Shown: positions 24,501 through 33,989 of the stretch, one piece after another
Layout of the letters: every line of letters starts with the position of its first letter
How positions within the stretch are numbered: position 1 is the stretch's first letter
Source: Spirometra erinaceieuropaei
Lineage: Eukaryota; Platyhelminthes; Cestoda; Diphyllobothriidea; Diphyllobothriidae
DNA length: 64,000 nucleotides
Assembly: GCA_902702965.1 (NCBI GenBank)
Contig: CACRXP010000002.1
Coordinates: 628,872 to 692,871 of the forward strand
Reading direction: 5' to 3'
Position numbers and translations under genes: made by a program
Notes under the pieces: generated by a model
Told to the model about the DNA's origin: nothing
The model's input: only the letters and a program-made list of their open reading frames with translations
The model's database searches: none

Positions 24501-27500
24501 CGGTATGAATGTGACCAAAACGTGGGACAGAGGAAGAATGCAATTTTGTCCGAGGATTACGGCGAAATTTCCAATGGTTCCCGCTTCACCTAGCGTCACA
24601 CAAGGACATCAAGGCGTTTACCTAACCTGCACTGCATGATGCCATAACAACTTTCCATTTCTAACATGTCGATGAATGTTGTCAAAACGGCGAAACTTGA
24701 CTTTAGACCATACTGAATGCCGAGAAGTATTACCGTAAATGAGTACTGAGCTTTAAATGATAATTTATGGCGCCATACTTCAGCCCCAACTTGATAGGCC
24801 TTGACTTCTAACAAAACTTCACTTGGCCATTAAGCTTATGATTCTGCGGAATGAATCAGAGATTGAAGTTTAAGTGCTAAACCGGATGGCCGACTGCCTC
24901 ATCCATTCCCGCTATCCATTGAATTAGTTAGCAAGGCCTCCAACCAACGGGTTAACTCGGTTCTCCCCCAGGAAGGGGAGTCAGACTGTCCCCCCCCCCT
25001 ATGGCACTCCCACCCATTTGATATCCGAAGCCCTCTTGTTTCTGTCAAAACCCAGTCCCTGGTGCGCGAATCAGGTGGTGTGTGGCACACGTAGACAGGC
25101 TATTTAGTTTTGCCAGCCGCCGTGTCTGATCCCGCCTCTGGTCTTCTCGACTCTGTCTTGACACCAGGCTCAGGTGGAACGTGGGAGAAGGGGGTGCGAC
25201 AGGTTCTGCGCAAGTCTGCCATCACTAAACAAAGTAGTTCGCACTCCAGTCACCGCACTGTGCGCCGGCCATGCTGCGGGTACACAGTGGGCATCCTCGT
25301 TCACGAGAATCCAACCATCGTCTGACAGAGCCTATGGTCCAACCGGTAAAAAAAAGTTAACCTCCATGATAAACTACACCCTGACCCATGTATTCAGTTT
25401 CCTGGTGTGTTTTTCGAATACGGCTGGTTGATAACAGCCAAAAAAACTCAGAACTGGCCATTATCTTTGTCGGTAATGCACCTAAATCGTTGAGCACTCG
25501 TCGTTATATGGCCGTATGGACTAGGGGTTGAAAGGCAAAATGGAATGCCCGCATTCTGTCCTGTAGTTTGACAAAATAAGCGAACACAAATATGGATTGC
25601 AGTAGTTTCTTAAATGCTAGGAAGGGGGAAATACGAATACATACACGGCCACAAAGGAGTCTGCGAAACCTCGATCCTAGTGAGAAGTGACGTCAGCAAT
25701 TTCAAGTTTGCTTCAGAAAATCGACAATAATCGATTCGGAAGAGTCAGCAGACCCAGACCCTTCTCATCAGCGACATCTATCGTACAAAACGGATCACTC
25801 GCAGTGCTAGTTTTCAATGAGCCACTGAAAAACTAAACAAGAGTAGGAGTGCCCTGGGGGGGGGGGGGAGCGGTTAGCGTTAACCGTCGTCTTACTGAGA
25901 GCTGTTCCTCTCTCTCTGACCTCCATTCTGGAAAGCACTTATTTGTCACATTGTTTACCCATATTTTATGAGTTGGTAGCAACTCCTGTGTTTTATGACT
26001 TTCTGTGACCTTCTCAAAATCGTGTAACCCTAATGTCATGCAAAATCCTCTGCCTAAATATTTCTCGTTTTGCACTCCGATATAATTGAAAACGCGTTTT
26101 CTGTGTGGACCAGCAGTGGCGATCTTCCTGCACTTTGTGCGACTCTGAAAATTCCTTTATTGCGTAGTTTTTCATTCATTTTGAGTCGGACTTTAGTCTG
26201 ACCCAATATTTACGCTCAAATTGTCACCGAATGCTATATATAAATGAGTCAACTTGGCCTTGGTCACTGGTCTAACCTTGAGACAAAAAAGCTTCATCTA
26301 GGTCATTCCCGAGGTTTTTAAGGACAAGCATGGCTGCCGCAACTAGTAAACAAAACTGGTAAAAATTACCAATGTTTAAGCAGTACTTTAATGCTTTTAT
26401 CATAGCGCCTGTTTGATACGGCGGAGGCGGTGGTAATCAGGTGGTCAGCACGACGAATTTAGATAGATTTTGCAGTTCTAGTTCAGATTCAGTAAATTTT
26501 TCATGAACATCCAGATTGGAATGGATTAATTATCCCAAAGTTTAGCTGCTTCTAGTTAAGCATACTTTTGCCCTAGTTTCCAAGACCTGTTTGGACTAAA
26601 CTAACTGACTACAACTACTACTATTGGCATAGTTATTTTATTCCCCTAACGCTTTGGACTCATAATCCGGCCCACCATCAGAGACAGCAACAGATGAAGG
26701 AGAGTTAGAGTATTTTTTTGTAGTTCCCACCCCACCCCATAACTACAAAATTAACGCCTCCACATATATGTACGCAGATGACTGTAATTGTTGCGATGAC
26801 TGCTTGATCGCTCGCGTTCCAATTTTTAATCGCTGTAGTTTAATTACAAGTGTTGGCTGCTGGTATGAAAAGGACTCGCCTGTTTTTGGTCACCGATACT
26901 GTCACTGGAATTGGCGAGCCGTGGTTTACTTCACGTGATAATTTCGGCCTTGTCGAGTTCGAAGATGTAGTTGAATCTCGTCAAATGAGCTGCGACTTGT
27001 GATTTGACGTCATTTCTTCTCACTGCTTCTCTGTAGTCGGCCATCCCTACCTGAATGCACAAGTGTGCTTAAATCTCCGAAGCCTAGATTCTATAGTAAG
27101 AACTAACGTGGTCCTTCTTTGGCATCTGCTCCCAGCCTCAGGGGGTGTAAGCCTATTTCCCTCACATACGATGAACTGAGCTGAACCTATCTCCCCTCCG
27201 CTAAAAACACGCATAAATCTGGTCTTTTTATTTGGTAACAACGACGCAAGACGACTTGTTTCCTATGGTCTCCTAACTCCTATTTAACTGTTATCATCAG
27301 TCACTAGTGTAGTTTTACTAAATGAAAATGATGCTTTTCTCATTGCGACACAAGCCCTTTGGTTAACTAACAGTTCTTCATCTCCTTCCGTTCTCTAGAG
27401 TTTCAGATGAAACCGGCAATCTGGAGATAACTCTGGTCTCGAAGGGTAGTGCACCCAAGAATGAAGTCAAGTCGGATGACGTTTACATGATCGAGTCAAA

Positions 27501-30500
27501 TGAGGGTCTTTTCGTCTACATCGGAAAGGACTGCTCACCGAGGGAGAAGAAGAATGCACTCTCCACCGCCCACGTAAGCTACATGCAGCGTGCTCGCTGT
27601 TGTTCTGGAACCTATTTATTACAAAACTTCTTACTTATATTCAACCTCGAGGGAAGTTCAGTTTGGGTGTTTGGTGAAAAGAAGGGATAAACCGCACGTC
27701 GGCCAATGGCGTGCATGGTCGTCTCTATTGCCTTAGCCCAACAAATTCGAAAAGCGGCCCGATAGCCCAAATGTGTTTGAGGGATATTTGGGTTGTAGAC
27801 TTTATTTCGAACTAAAGCCTTAGATCGAGCCAACCAATCTGAGGTACTGCTCTTAAAAATCAGAGTACGCTCTGCTTTCCAAGTATACTTCATTCCCCAC
27901 TTTTAGAGGAGGAGGGGGCACTGATTCGGCTGAAAATACTCTTCTGCCTTAGGCATAAACATGAGGGTTTGTCTTACTGAGAGAACAACCGCAACAGGGG
28001 TTGTATATACAGAGGTTGGAAGGGCGGATAAATTACTCGGCAGCAGAGACACCTTGAAGGTATCATACTGCAGTTTGAGGCACTACAACCGCACCATGCA
28101 GCTGCCCTTGGTGTTTGCTGCTTAAACAGGTCCGTGTGCATCGTCTCAGACGCGAAGAAACTGCCCCCCGGGGTTGTTGTTTTTAACCTGTGTGAGTGCT
28201 CTACAACTAAAGTGACATTAGCCTGCCAAAAAATACAACGTACCTCCACGTAGCACATGCTGAAGCATGAAAGTTTAAAAATTGCACCGGACTGAAAAGT
28301 CCAAGTTCACGAGCAGGTTGTGTCAGGCAGAGAACGCGCTGTGCGGGACAGTTAGCACCCTTTCCACACACGCGCGTCGCTGGCGTTGCCATCCTCGCTA
28401 GGCGAGTNNNNNNNNNNNNNNNNNNNNNNNNNNNNNNNNNNNNNNNNNNNNNNNNNNNNNNNNNNNNNNNNNNNNNNNNNNNNNNNNNNNNNNNNNNNNN
28501 NNNNNNNNNNNNNNNNNNNNNNNNNNNNNNNNNNNNNNNNNNNNNNAGTGGGACGGCGTCACTGAAGGGTCCGACTTGAGTGCAGGCGCAGCGTAAACAG
28601 GCGACGCGATCTTGAAAAAGATCATGCGCCTATTCGAACAATGGGAGCTGTCGGTCAGTCAGTCGGTGTATTTGAGGGAAATAGGCTTACGCCTTTGAAC
28701 TCCCTATTTGTACATAACAATCGATAAATAAGTAAAATGTGAAAAAATTACAGCATTAAGTAAATGCAGACATTGATTCACATATGTTACTGGTCTCATG
28801 GCTAAAAAGTCACAAAGTCCGCTTGCTGCTGCAGCATATGTCTATCAAGCCGACACTTAAATTTCTCCACAGATTGAAACATAACAATTGTCTCAAGCAA
28901 GTTATTCCACGGTTCCACGACACGGTTGGAGAAGAAATACTTTCTCACATTCAATCTATTCTGGGGCACACGTAGTTTGAAGGGATGTCCCCGGAGGTTA
29001 GTTGTAGTGGCGAGTTGGGAAAAGTCGGCGCACCGAAGGGCGCAGTCCAGGCCACGCACGATACGGAAAGTTTGCATTATGTCTCCGCGCAACTGCCTAT
29101 AACTCAGAGGGTAGAGATTAAGGTTAGTTAGGCGGATCTCATATTTCAGCGCACCTTGACCTCTTACTAGTTTTGTTGCTCGCCTCTGCACCCTTTCGAG
29201 CAGATTGTAATCCTGCTGCGTCCACGGTCTCCAGGCCTGAATTGCGCATTTGAGATGCGGCCTTACAAGCGTGCCGAAGACTTTGGAGAAGCAGTCTTCA
29301 TCGAAAACTGCGAATGCCCGCTTGGTGGCGTATATCATTGAAGTTGCGGCCTTGGCCGCCTTACAACATTGTGTAGAAGGCTTTAGGCTGTCTGCAACCC
29401 GGACTCCGAGATCTCTCTGCGTTTCTGCTTCTCGGAGTGGCATTCCGTCCAGATGGTATTGCCGCATACTAGGGGTCTGATTTCCGAGGCGCAGTATGGT
29501 GCATTTGTCCAAATTGAAGGACAATAAGATGAAGATGCGATCACCGGAACAAGAAATTTATTTGCCTGACGTTTCGGATCCGCACTCGAATCCATCATCA
29601 GAGACATTCGCAGATAAAGGTCAAGAGCCATCTGCGGGACCACTCGTCCAATCGACAAAGATTTTCTTGAAAGTTGGTCACATCGGCAGCATTCTGGATG
29701 GCTTTCCAGATTTTATGTCATCTGCAAACATGACACTATCACATTCCAACCCAGCTACAAAATCCTGGAAGAACAAGAGAAAGAGGGTTGCATAAGTTGG
29801 AGTTGGTCTCGGGAGATCCTAAAGGCACATGCAGTGTGTACATTTTTCCACGAGATTGCTCGTCGCTGGTTGTTGCAAACTTTAGATTTTTATTGCTTTT
29901 ATTTCGGAGATGTGGGCGGAGGCTGAAAAATAGTTCAAAATCCTGCTCGCACAAAAACAACAGTGCTTCTCGGACCGGACACTGAATTGGAAATGGGCAT
30001 TTTCAATTCAATACTGTATTATATGTTGACAGTCTTTATGACATTTACACTTGCGGACAAACTGGTATCCAAGGAAACGGCACCCGACTAAACACCTGTG
30101 CTTTACAGGGAAAAAGTATTCAAAAGTGTTGCAGAGGGTCGACCTAAAGTAGCAAGACTGTGGAGAAGTAACACTTTAAACAAGCCTCCGAAGAATACAC
30201 TTACCGGGCAGAATAGCATTAGCGATAAAGACAAGGGCGACAGGGATGGCCATTTCTGGCCGTCATAAGCCAGTCATACCCAACACCGAGGTATGCAACC
30301 CCCGAGGCCCAAACTCGCTACCTGTTGGTTAGAAGTCTAATGCCCTAACCATTGAGTCGCAGTTTTGTTGCCCTGTCAATTACGATCAGGCAGATTGTAG
30401 ATTGCGCTCACCGATCGCGTTACGGAACTCACTCGTCACGCTTTGCCTTGGGGCCCCCTCTCCAGCCCCGCCAGCAGCCGCATGGCGGCACGTAATCTAG

Positions 30501-33039
30501 GCGTCAAACTTCCAACCAGCAAGTCGCGAGTTCGAGCCTGGTTGGCTGTACACCTCGGGCTGGTTATGGCTAGCTAAAGCTGACGACGGCTAACAAGCCA
30601 GAAATGGCCACTCCAGTTTCCCTTGTCTTTGTCGGTAATGTTATTCTGTCTACAACACTAGCCGTTGTGTGGCTGCTGGTTGGGCTCGTGGGAGTTCCAA
30701 GGCACTACGGAACGAGTGAGTTCATTAACGCAATCGATGCACGCCCCGCCACTTTCTGGGCACCTTGGTCACGCTGCAAACCTATTTTGGCCACTCAGAA
30801 CTCACTGTGTAGACGGCTCACAAATTAAGGGGCACTCATATTGAGGAGAGAAAACTAGAGCAAGAGAGAGAGAGAGAGAGCTGTCTTAAAGGGACGGATA
30901 CTTCTAGTATAATTCATATTGACCCAACTGTGAAAAACTCGGCGCCTCGGTGGGATTCGAACCCACGCAGTAAGGGGAAGGCATTAGCGCAGCCAACGCT
31001 CTAACCACCTGAGCTACGAGGCCCCACCGGACGACACGAGTTTAATCACATTTGGGTCAAGTTACCCGCCCAACCTACGTGGGTTCGAATCCCACCGAGG
31101 CGCCGAGTTTTTCACAGTTGGGTCAATATGACTTATTCAAAATCTGCCAAAATATCAATGAAGGACTTCTAATATAAGAAAATAGCCGAAAGGCATTTTC
31201 TTAAGGACGATTATTTCAAGGGGGTAATTAAGGCGAAGCTTCGCGGATCTGCGTAGCAAATGCTCAACAGGCCAGATGTACGCCAATATGCGAGGTAGGA
31301 ATGTTATGTTAAACCATGGTTTTTTGACCGTAGAATGTTTTGTCTGCCAGTCTGCTTTAACCATAATTGCTACATTTTGGCGGAATAAGATGACAGAAGG
31401 CAGATGCGTCTACGCATATGATATGACTTTGAAGCTTTTGGTTCAACATGTCCGAAGCAGGCGTTTTATAAGTCTGCTCTTTTAAATAACTGTCCCAAAA
31501 TAGTTCCTAAAAATAGGAGACAGACATTTACGCGCATAGAGTGGGCAATATCTTTTGACATTCTGACGTTACAGATATTAAACTTAGTAATCCCGCATTC
31601 GCCAAGAGTGTTCGCGCCAAACAACTTAAACGACCAATGCGAGCGCCGGAAGGAAGTTCATTCGGAAGCCGGCATCCTGACGTAACTGAAATATTAAAGA
31701 ATTATGTTGTCTGCTGACCAGTTTTCAAACCCTACTTAATTAATCTTTTGGAAACTAAAACGCATTTCGGAATTTCGGTTGACATTTCATGAGTTAGCCC
31801 ACCTACCGTACTGCAACGTCTGGAATCCACCAAATCTGATACAGTAGGCTGACTGCCCAGGCAGGCTTATGCACTGTCGAGGGCCTACAGATGGATTGTG
31901 AATAGTACGCGGTTATTCCGCTGAAGCTGGTGGATTTCAGCTCAATACGTCATACGGAATTTCGGACAGATCCTAATTAGGTTGGTGTCGAGGAATTTAC
32001 TATAAATTCACACAGTAGTTTCTGAGAGAATTATGCGTATAACTATGTTATCTCTTCCGATATCGCAACCCACAGGACAACGAGCCCGTGGCTCAGTGGT
32101 TACGGGTGTTAGACTTCTAACAAACAGGTCTGGGGATCGGGTCCCAAGTGTTCCACACTTCGGGATTGGGTGTGACTGGCTGACGACGGCTAATAAACCA
32201 GAAGTGACCATCCCAGTCTCCCTATTCTCTGTCGGTAATGTTATTCTGTTTATTTATCCACCGCTTCTAACTCTCACGCGAGCTCATCGTCAAGGAATGA
32301 AGAAACTGTACAACTCACCGCATATTTAATTTACCTTTGCGGGGATGACCTCCAGCTGTGCTGCTGATTTGTTTACGCAGTGCTTGGTAAGCGACTGGTA
32401 GGTCAATATGTCCCAGTGACCGGTCCTAATGATCACCTTCCAGTCTTTTTCTATGCATATGCAGGGCGACATTACCAACAACAAAAAGGAAGACTAGAAT
32501 GGTCACTTCTGGCTTGTTGGCCTCCACCATTGCTGAAATACACGATGGCAATCCCCAGGACAATGAGGCCGTGGCCCAATAGTTAGGGCATTGGACTTCT
32601 AACTAACGAACGCAAACTTGAGCCCCGGGGCTTGGACGCCTCTGGGTTGGGTATGGCTAGCTGGTGACGGCTAACAAACCAGAAACGGTCATCCTGGTCT
32701 CGGCTGTCTTTGTCGGTAGTGTTATTCTGTCTATACTTATATGTATATGCGTCGCTAGGGGACTGTCTTTTGGGGCGTAGACTTCGCCTCGGGACAGAAA
32801 TCCCATGACGAACTTATCCCTGCTTCCCTATCTGCTCGAAGTTATGGTGCCTAATTTTTCGCAATACTCTTTAACCTACCCTTTTAGCGACCTGAAGATA
32901 GTGTTCCATCGTTTACTCATCACGTTTTTTTTCTGACTTTCTGCAGAAACACCTGCAAAACAGCCCGAATCCGTTCCTTCCCATTACTGTGGTTACTGAA
33001 GAACAGGCGGACAACTTCCTGAGAGGCATTTGGGACTGA
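15503..33039 (+). CDS. Severin/gelsolin-like actin filament-severing protein (gene A, nine exons)
   Basis: Spliced coding sequence: 15503-15590, 16976-17055, 17911-18057, 18305-18432, 20879-21098, 21575-21661, 23936-24015, 27399-27573, 32947-33039. Every intron is GT-AG and all phases join in frame, giving about 365 codons, the usual length of three-repeat severins. Repeat G1 (about residues 45-148) has 'FYNGDSYVV', '[20 protein letters not shown]' and '[11 protein letters not shown]'. G2 (about 149-260) has '[10 protein letters not shown]' and '[19 protein letters not shown]'. G3 (about 275-365) has 'SDDVYMIES', '[19 protein letters not shown]' and a 'FLRGIWD' end. Family members cut and cap actin filaments in the cytoplasm under calcium and phosphoinositide control. 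The calcium-ligand Glu of vertebrate G1 is His here. Introns, up to 5.4 kb, are filled with SINE, PLE and LINE debris. No strong TATA or ATTGG pair precedes this first exon, unlike its paralogues. Confidence 0.9.
16285..16545 (+). repeat. SINE family A copy in intron 1
   Basis: Left flank 'GTGGTAGTCATCTGGTAGAT' through 'GCAGTAGGCTGGGCGGGTAG', then the tRNA-like core at 16449-16534 with box B GGGTTCGAATCCCAC. It is diverged from the other copies. Confidence 0.6.
16976..17055 (+). CDS. Gene A exon 2
   Basis: Acceptor TTTCCACAG, donor GTAAGT. It completes the split Lys codon and encodes '[14 protein letters not shown]' then '[10 protein letters not shown]', the lead-in strand of G1. It matches exon 2 of the downstream gene at 63740-63819. 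Confidence 0.9.
17275..17375 (+). repeat. PLE 3' tail fragment in intron 2
   Basis: Carries the tail end block (CAGGCCAATAAACTTCTTGT, then CCAACGATCGCA), a TTC-rich run, and then the '[13 protein letters not shown]' coding-like block seen after other PLE tails. Confidence 0.6.
17620..17785 (-). repeat. Degenerate telomere-like (TTAGGG) array in intron 2
   Basis: Irregular GGGTTAGGG, GGTTAAGGTTAGGG and GGGTTTAAG units preceded by a 'TGCTAATTTCCAGGGGG' flank. Same family as the arrays at 12.1, 49.0 and 57.1 kb. Confidence 0.5.
17911..18057 (+). CDS. Gene A exon 3 (G1)
   Basis: Phase 0, 49 codons, acceptor CACAAAG, donor GTAAGA. It holds 'FKLEDVP', '[12 protein letters not shown]' and '[13 protein letters not shown]', the core strands of gelsolin repeat 1. 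Confidence 0.9.
18305..18432 (+). CDS. Gene A exon 4 (G1 long helix and C-terminus)
   Basis: Starts '[17 protein letters not shown]', the actin-binding long helix region, followed by '[18 protein letters not shown]'. 128 bases, ending two bases into a Val codon at donor GTAAGT. Confidence 0.9.
18433..20339. other. Gene A intron 4, no element recognised in this part
   Basis: Short open frames only, AT-rich beyond 19.1 kb. No repeat or gene identified up to the family C copy. Confidence 0.4.
20340..20770 (+). repeat. Dispersed repeat family C, copy 2 (intron 4)
   Basis: Contains 'GCCTCCAGTTTTCTTGACTT', 'GAGTGCGGCAGATTCTGCGC', 'CTATTATAAAAGAAGTCACG' and 'CAGTGGACATCGTC', collinear with the copies at 8283-8505 (inverted) and 25030-25345. 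The region to 20560 may belong to the same element but is less clear. Confidence 0.55.
20879..21098 (+). CDS. Gene A exon 5 (G2)
   Basis: Acceptor CACTTTTAG, donor GTATTT (weak). 220 bases: completes Val, then 73 codons including '[18 protein letters not shown]', '[14 protein letters not shown]' and '[19 protein letters not shown]'. 'RLLRF..EGR' sits where gelsolins have a basic phosphoinositide-binding segment, but is less basic here. Confidence 0.9.
21575..21661 (+). CDS. Gene A exon 6 (G2 helix)
   Basis: 29 codons, phase 0, acceptor CCATTTAG, donor GTGAGT. '[16 protein letters not shown]' corresponds to the gelsolin 'A...v..ir..er.gra.v' helix. Confidence 0.85.
21662..23104. other. Gene A intron 6, first part; nothing recognised
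   Basis: AT-rich sequence with short frames only. Confidence 0.4.
23118..23420 (-). repeat. PLE 3' tail and non-coding end in intron 6
   Basis: Minus-strand PLE tail: GAA-rich end, GAAGCGATCGCTGGAACAAG, 'CCTGACGTTTCGGA', 'CAGCATCAGAGACAGTGG', 'GCAGTATTTATAGGATGCAG' and 'TGCTACCGCATACCTAT'. It aligns with 43026-43250 and 35345-35545. The coding part is lost. Confidence 0.75.
23690..23830 (-). repeat. SINE family A, decayed copy in intron 6
   Basis: Minus-strand core with GAGCTGCCAG and TCAAGCCACCTGAGCT (box A side), then 'TTTAATCGCATTTGGGTCAA' of the flank. Box B is damaged. Confidence 0.5.
23936..24015 (+). CDS. Gene A exon 7 (G2-G3 linker)
   Basis: Acceptor CATACAG, donor GTAGGT. 26 codons plus two bases: '[20 protein letters not shown]' then 'KALYK', equivalent to the linker ending 'KLYKVSD' in gelsolins. 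The split Lys is completed by exon 8. Confidence 0.85.
24016..25029. other. Gene A intron 7, first part; nothing recognised
   Basis: No domain or shared repeat identified. Confidence 0.35.
25030..25345 (+). repeat. Dispersed repeat family C, copy 3 (intron 7)
   Basis: Contains 'GCCTCTGGTCTTCTCGACT', 'TTGACACCAGGCTCAGGTGG', 'GGGTGCGACAGGTTCTGCGC' and 'ACACAGTGGGCATC'. Collinear with the 20.5-kb copy, but the TATAAAA block is replaced. Confidence 0.5.
25425..25482 (+). repeat. SINE family B tail fragment
   Basis: Ends 'AACTGGCCATTATCTTTGTC' then 'GGTAATG', matching the conserved 3' tail of SINE family B. Confidence 0.4.
26620..27050 (-). pseudogene. PLE endonuclease and tail relic in intron 7
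   Basis: 26625-26705 resembles the PLE tail ('CACCATCAGAGACAGCAACAG'). 26935-27045 resembles the minus-strand endonuclease of 43520-43625 (region encoding 'SQVA.HL...' and the 'EAEIL' block). Heavily decayed. Confidence 0.5.
27130..27178 (+). repeat. LINE 3'-end fragment
   Basis: 'GTAAGCCTATTTCCCTCACA' repeats the 3' end of the LINE at 28655-29770, in opposite orientation. Confidence 0.45.
27399..27573 (+). CDS. Gene A exon 8 (G3)
   Basis: Acceptor TTCTCTAG, donor GTAAGC. Completes Lys, then 58 codons: '[16 protein letters not shown]', '[20 protein letters not shown]' and '[11 protein letters not shown]', the core of gelsolin repeat 3. Confidence 0.9.
28408..28546. other. Assembly gap (N run)
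   Basis: 139 undetermined bases inside gene A intron 8. Confidence 0.99.
28802..29524 (-). CDS. LINE reverse transcriptase C-terminal fragment
   Basis: 240 open codons: '[12 protein letters not shown]' (the conserved N-x-x-K-C block after the catalytic box), '[17 protein letters not shown]', '[16 protein letters not shown]', '[18 protein letters not shown]', '[12 protein letters not shown]', '[19 protein letters not shown]' and '[10 protein letters not shown]'. This is the thumb and C-terminal domain of CR1/Jockey-type LINE polymerases. The region is open and well preserved but has lost its upstream polymerase core, so it is not a functional gene. The clade within LINEs is uncertain. Confidence 0.75.
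   Translation of the reverse strand: MSFNLDKCTILRLGNQTPSMRQYHLDGMPLREAETQRDLGVRVADSLKPSTQCCKAAKAATSMIYATKRAFAVFDEDCFSKVFGTLVRPHLKCAIQAWRPWTQQDYNLLERVQRRATKLVRGQGALKYEIRLTNLNLYPLSYRQLRGDIMQTFRIVRGLDCALRCADFSQLATTTNLRGHPFKLRVPQNRLNVRKYFFSNRVVEPWNNLLETIVMFQSVEKFKCRLDRHMLQQQADFVTF
29525..29627 (-). mobile_element. PLE 3' tail inserted inside the LINE reverse transcriptase
   Basis: A solo tail of about 103 bp: GATGAAGATGCGATCACCGG, 'GCCTGACGTTTCGGATCC', 'CCATCATCAGAGAC'. LINE coding sequence resumes on both sides ('DEWSRRW' to the right, 'LSFNLDKC' to the left), so the junctions are tightly defined. No obvious target duplication is visible. Confidence 0.8.
30203..30362 (-). repeat. SINE family B (tRNA-derived), inverted copy
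   Basis: Reverse complement shows a tRNA-like head ('TCAATGGTTAGGGCATTAGA', 'ACTTCTAACCAACAGGTAGC'), the middle block 'GGTATGACTGGCTTATGACG' and the tail ending 'TTTATCGCTAATGCTATTCT'. It pairs in inverted orientation with the copy at 30490. Confidence 0.65.
30490..30660 (+). repeat. SINE family B copy
   Basis: Box B-like GCGAGTTCGAGCC, then 'GGTTATGGCTAGCTAAAGCT', 'GACGACGGCTAACAAGCCAG', and the tail 'TTGTCTTTGTCGGTAATG', 'TTATTCTGTCTA'. Confidence 0.65.
30905..31150. repeat. Inverted pair of SINE family A copies
   Basis: A well-preserved minus copy (tRNA-like core 30941-31025, box B GGGTTCGAACCCAC) runs to 31075. A plus fragment joins it at 31078, starting inside box B ('GTGGGTTCGAATCCCACCGA') and continuing through the right flank. 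Confidence 0.65.
31640..31806. repeat. Foldback element, right-end fragment
   Basis: Contains 'CGGAAGGAAGTTCATTCGGA', 'GCATTTCGGAATTTCGGTTG' and the terminal 'GAGTTAGCCCACCTACCG' then TA. It closely matches the right end of the 59493-60484 element. A SINE A left-flank fragment follows directly (31808-31880, minus). Confidence 0.6.
32082..32253 (+). repeat. SINE family B copy
   Basis: Good box A-like GTGGCTCAGTGGTTACGGG, 'TTAGACTTCTAACAAACAGG', then 'TGACTGGCTGACGACGGCTA' and the 'CTGTCGGTAATGTTATTCTG' tail. Confidence 0.7.
32560..32732 (+). repeat. SINE family B copy
   Basis: Starts 'GAGGCCGTGGCCCAATAGTT', includes 'GGACTTCTAACTAACGAACG' and ends 'CTTTGTCGGTAGTGTTATTC'. Direct repeat of the copy 480 bp upstream. 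Confidence 0.7.
32947..33039 (+). CDS. Gene A exon 9 (G3 C-terminus, stop)
   Basis: Acceptor CTTTCTGCAG. 30 codons and TGA: '[20 protein letters not shown]' then '[10 protein letters not shown]', the closing helix of the third repeat. A weak poly(A)-type ATTAAA occurs at 33287. Confidence 0.9.
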   Translation, partial: KHLQNSPNPFLPITVVTEEQADNFLRGIWD

Positions 33040-33989
33040 AAATGTCCTGATGACTTCCGTGCAACCGACTGTTGACCGTCCTTGCGCCGCTTTAACAAAG
33101 CACCAAGCCAACTTCCAGTTTTTTTTATTTTCCTCGGTTTCAATGAATTAATAGCCCTTCTTTCTTATTTCTGCAGTAATCTGTCGTTTTTTGACCAAAG
33201 GCTTGTTTTATGCCAATGAAAACTTGTAACAAACCCTGACAAACGGACTTGCTCGCAACTTGTTACCGACGTCTTTGGGCGGACGCATTAAAATTATTCT
33301 TGAAAAGTTAGAGAGGCAGAAAGCTAGGAAACACTTTCGTTCGGAAACCATTTGTAGTCTTTAATAACTGTCTATTGGGCTCTCACAGCTAGTTCTGATA
33401 GTTATGAGTATCAGCCGGTATCTCACTATCCTTCACTTACAAACAACGCATACTCACACATTCCAAGGGGCGTGAATAGCCTGAATCCATGCGGTTGGCT
33501 ACAAATCCCGTCCTAGCTGTCCGCCTCTTTTTATATCACGCCATTTTGATTCTTTCATCGCCGGGAAGATGGGTTAACAGTTAGCCTAGTTACTGGCCGC
33601 CAGGCAGGTCCACAGGTGGCGTAAAGTGGAACGACCTTGGACGGAGATTGGCTGCGAAATAAGCAGGCACTGGGGTCTGACAAATGAGCGGCCGCGGACC
33701 AGCAGCGACTATGTTGCCGGGCTGCGGAGGCCTGAGGTCTGACACACGCCGACTGTCTTATAAAATGTCGCAGGACCCGATGACGACTCTGTGGTGACCC
33801 TGAACCGCCACCACTGCCTTGTGGATAGGTCCTTGAGCTAAAGCGTTAGAAGAGACAACCTAGAACAAACCATCCGAACGACTTTTTGGGACCCGCCTGT
33901 ACTCAAAATCTCTAAGAAACCTCATAAAAATGTCCTACTGCAGTATTGCGATCCATGCTACAGCATTCATGGGAACCGACGTGTTCCGC

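Larger units (their letters stand above)
28655..29770 (-). mobile_element. 5'-truncated LINE (non-LTR retrotransposon) in intron 8, antisense to gene A
   Basis: The minus strand carries the second half of a reverse transcriptase. 'MFADDIK' is the catalytic FADD box, followed after a 1-base frame change by '[17 protein letters not shown]' and '[10 protein letters not shown]'. A 103-bp PLE tail interrupts the frame, then the open frame 29524-28802 resumes with '[14 protein letters not shown]'. The 3' end (about 28655-28800) is shared with 27130-27178. Confidence 0.75.
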
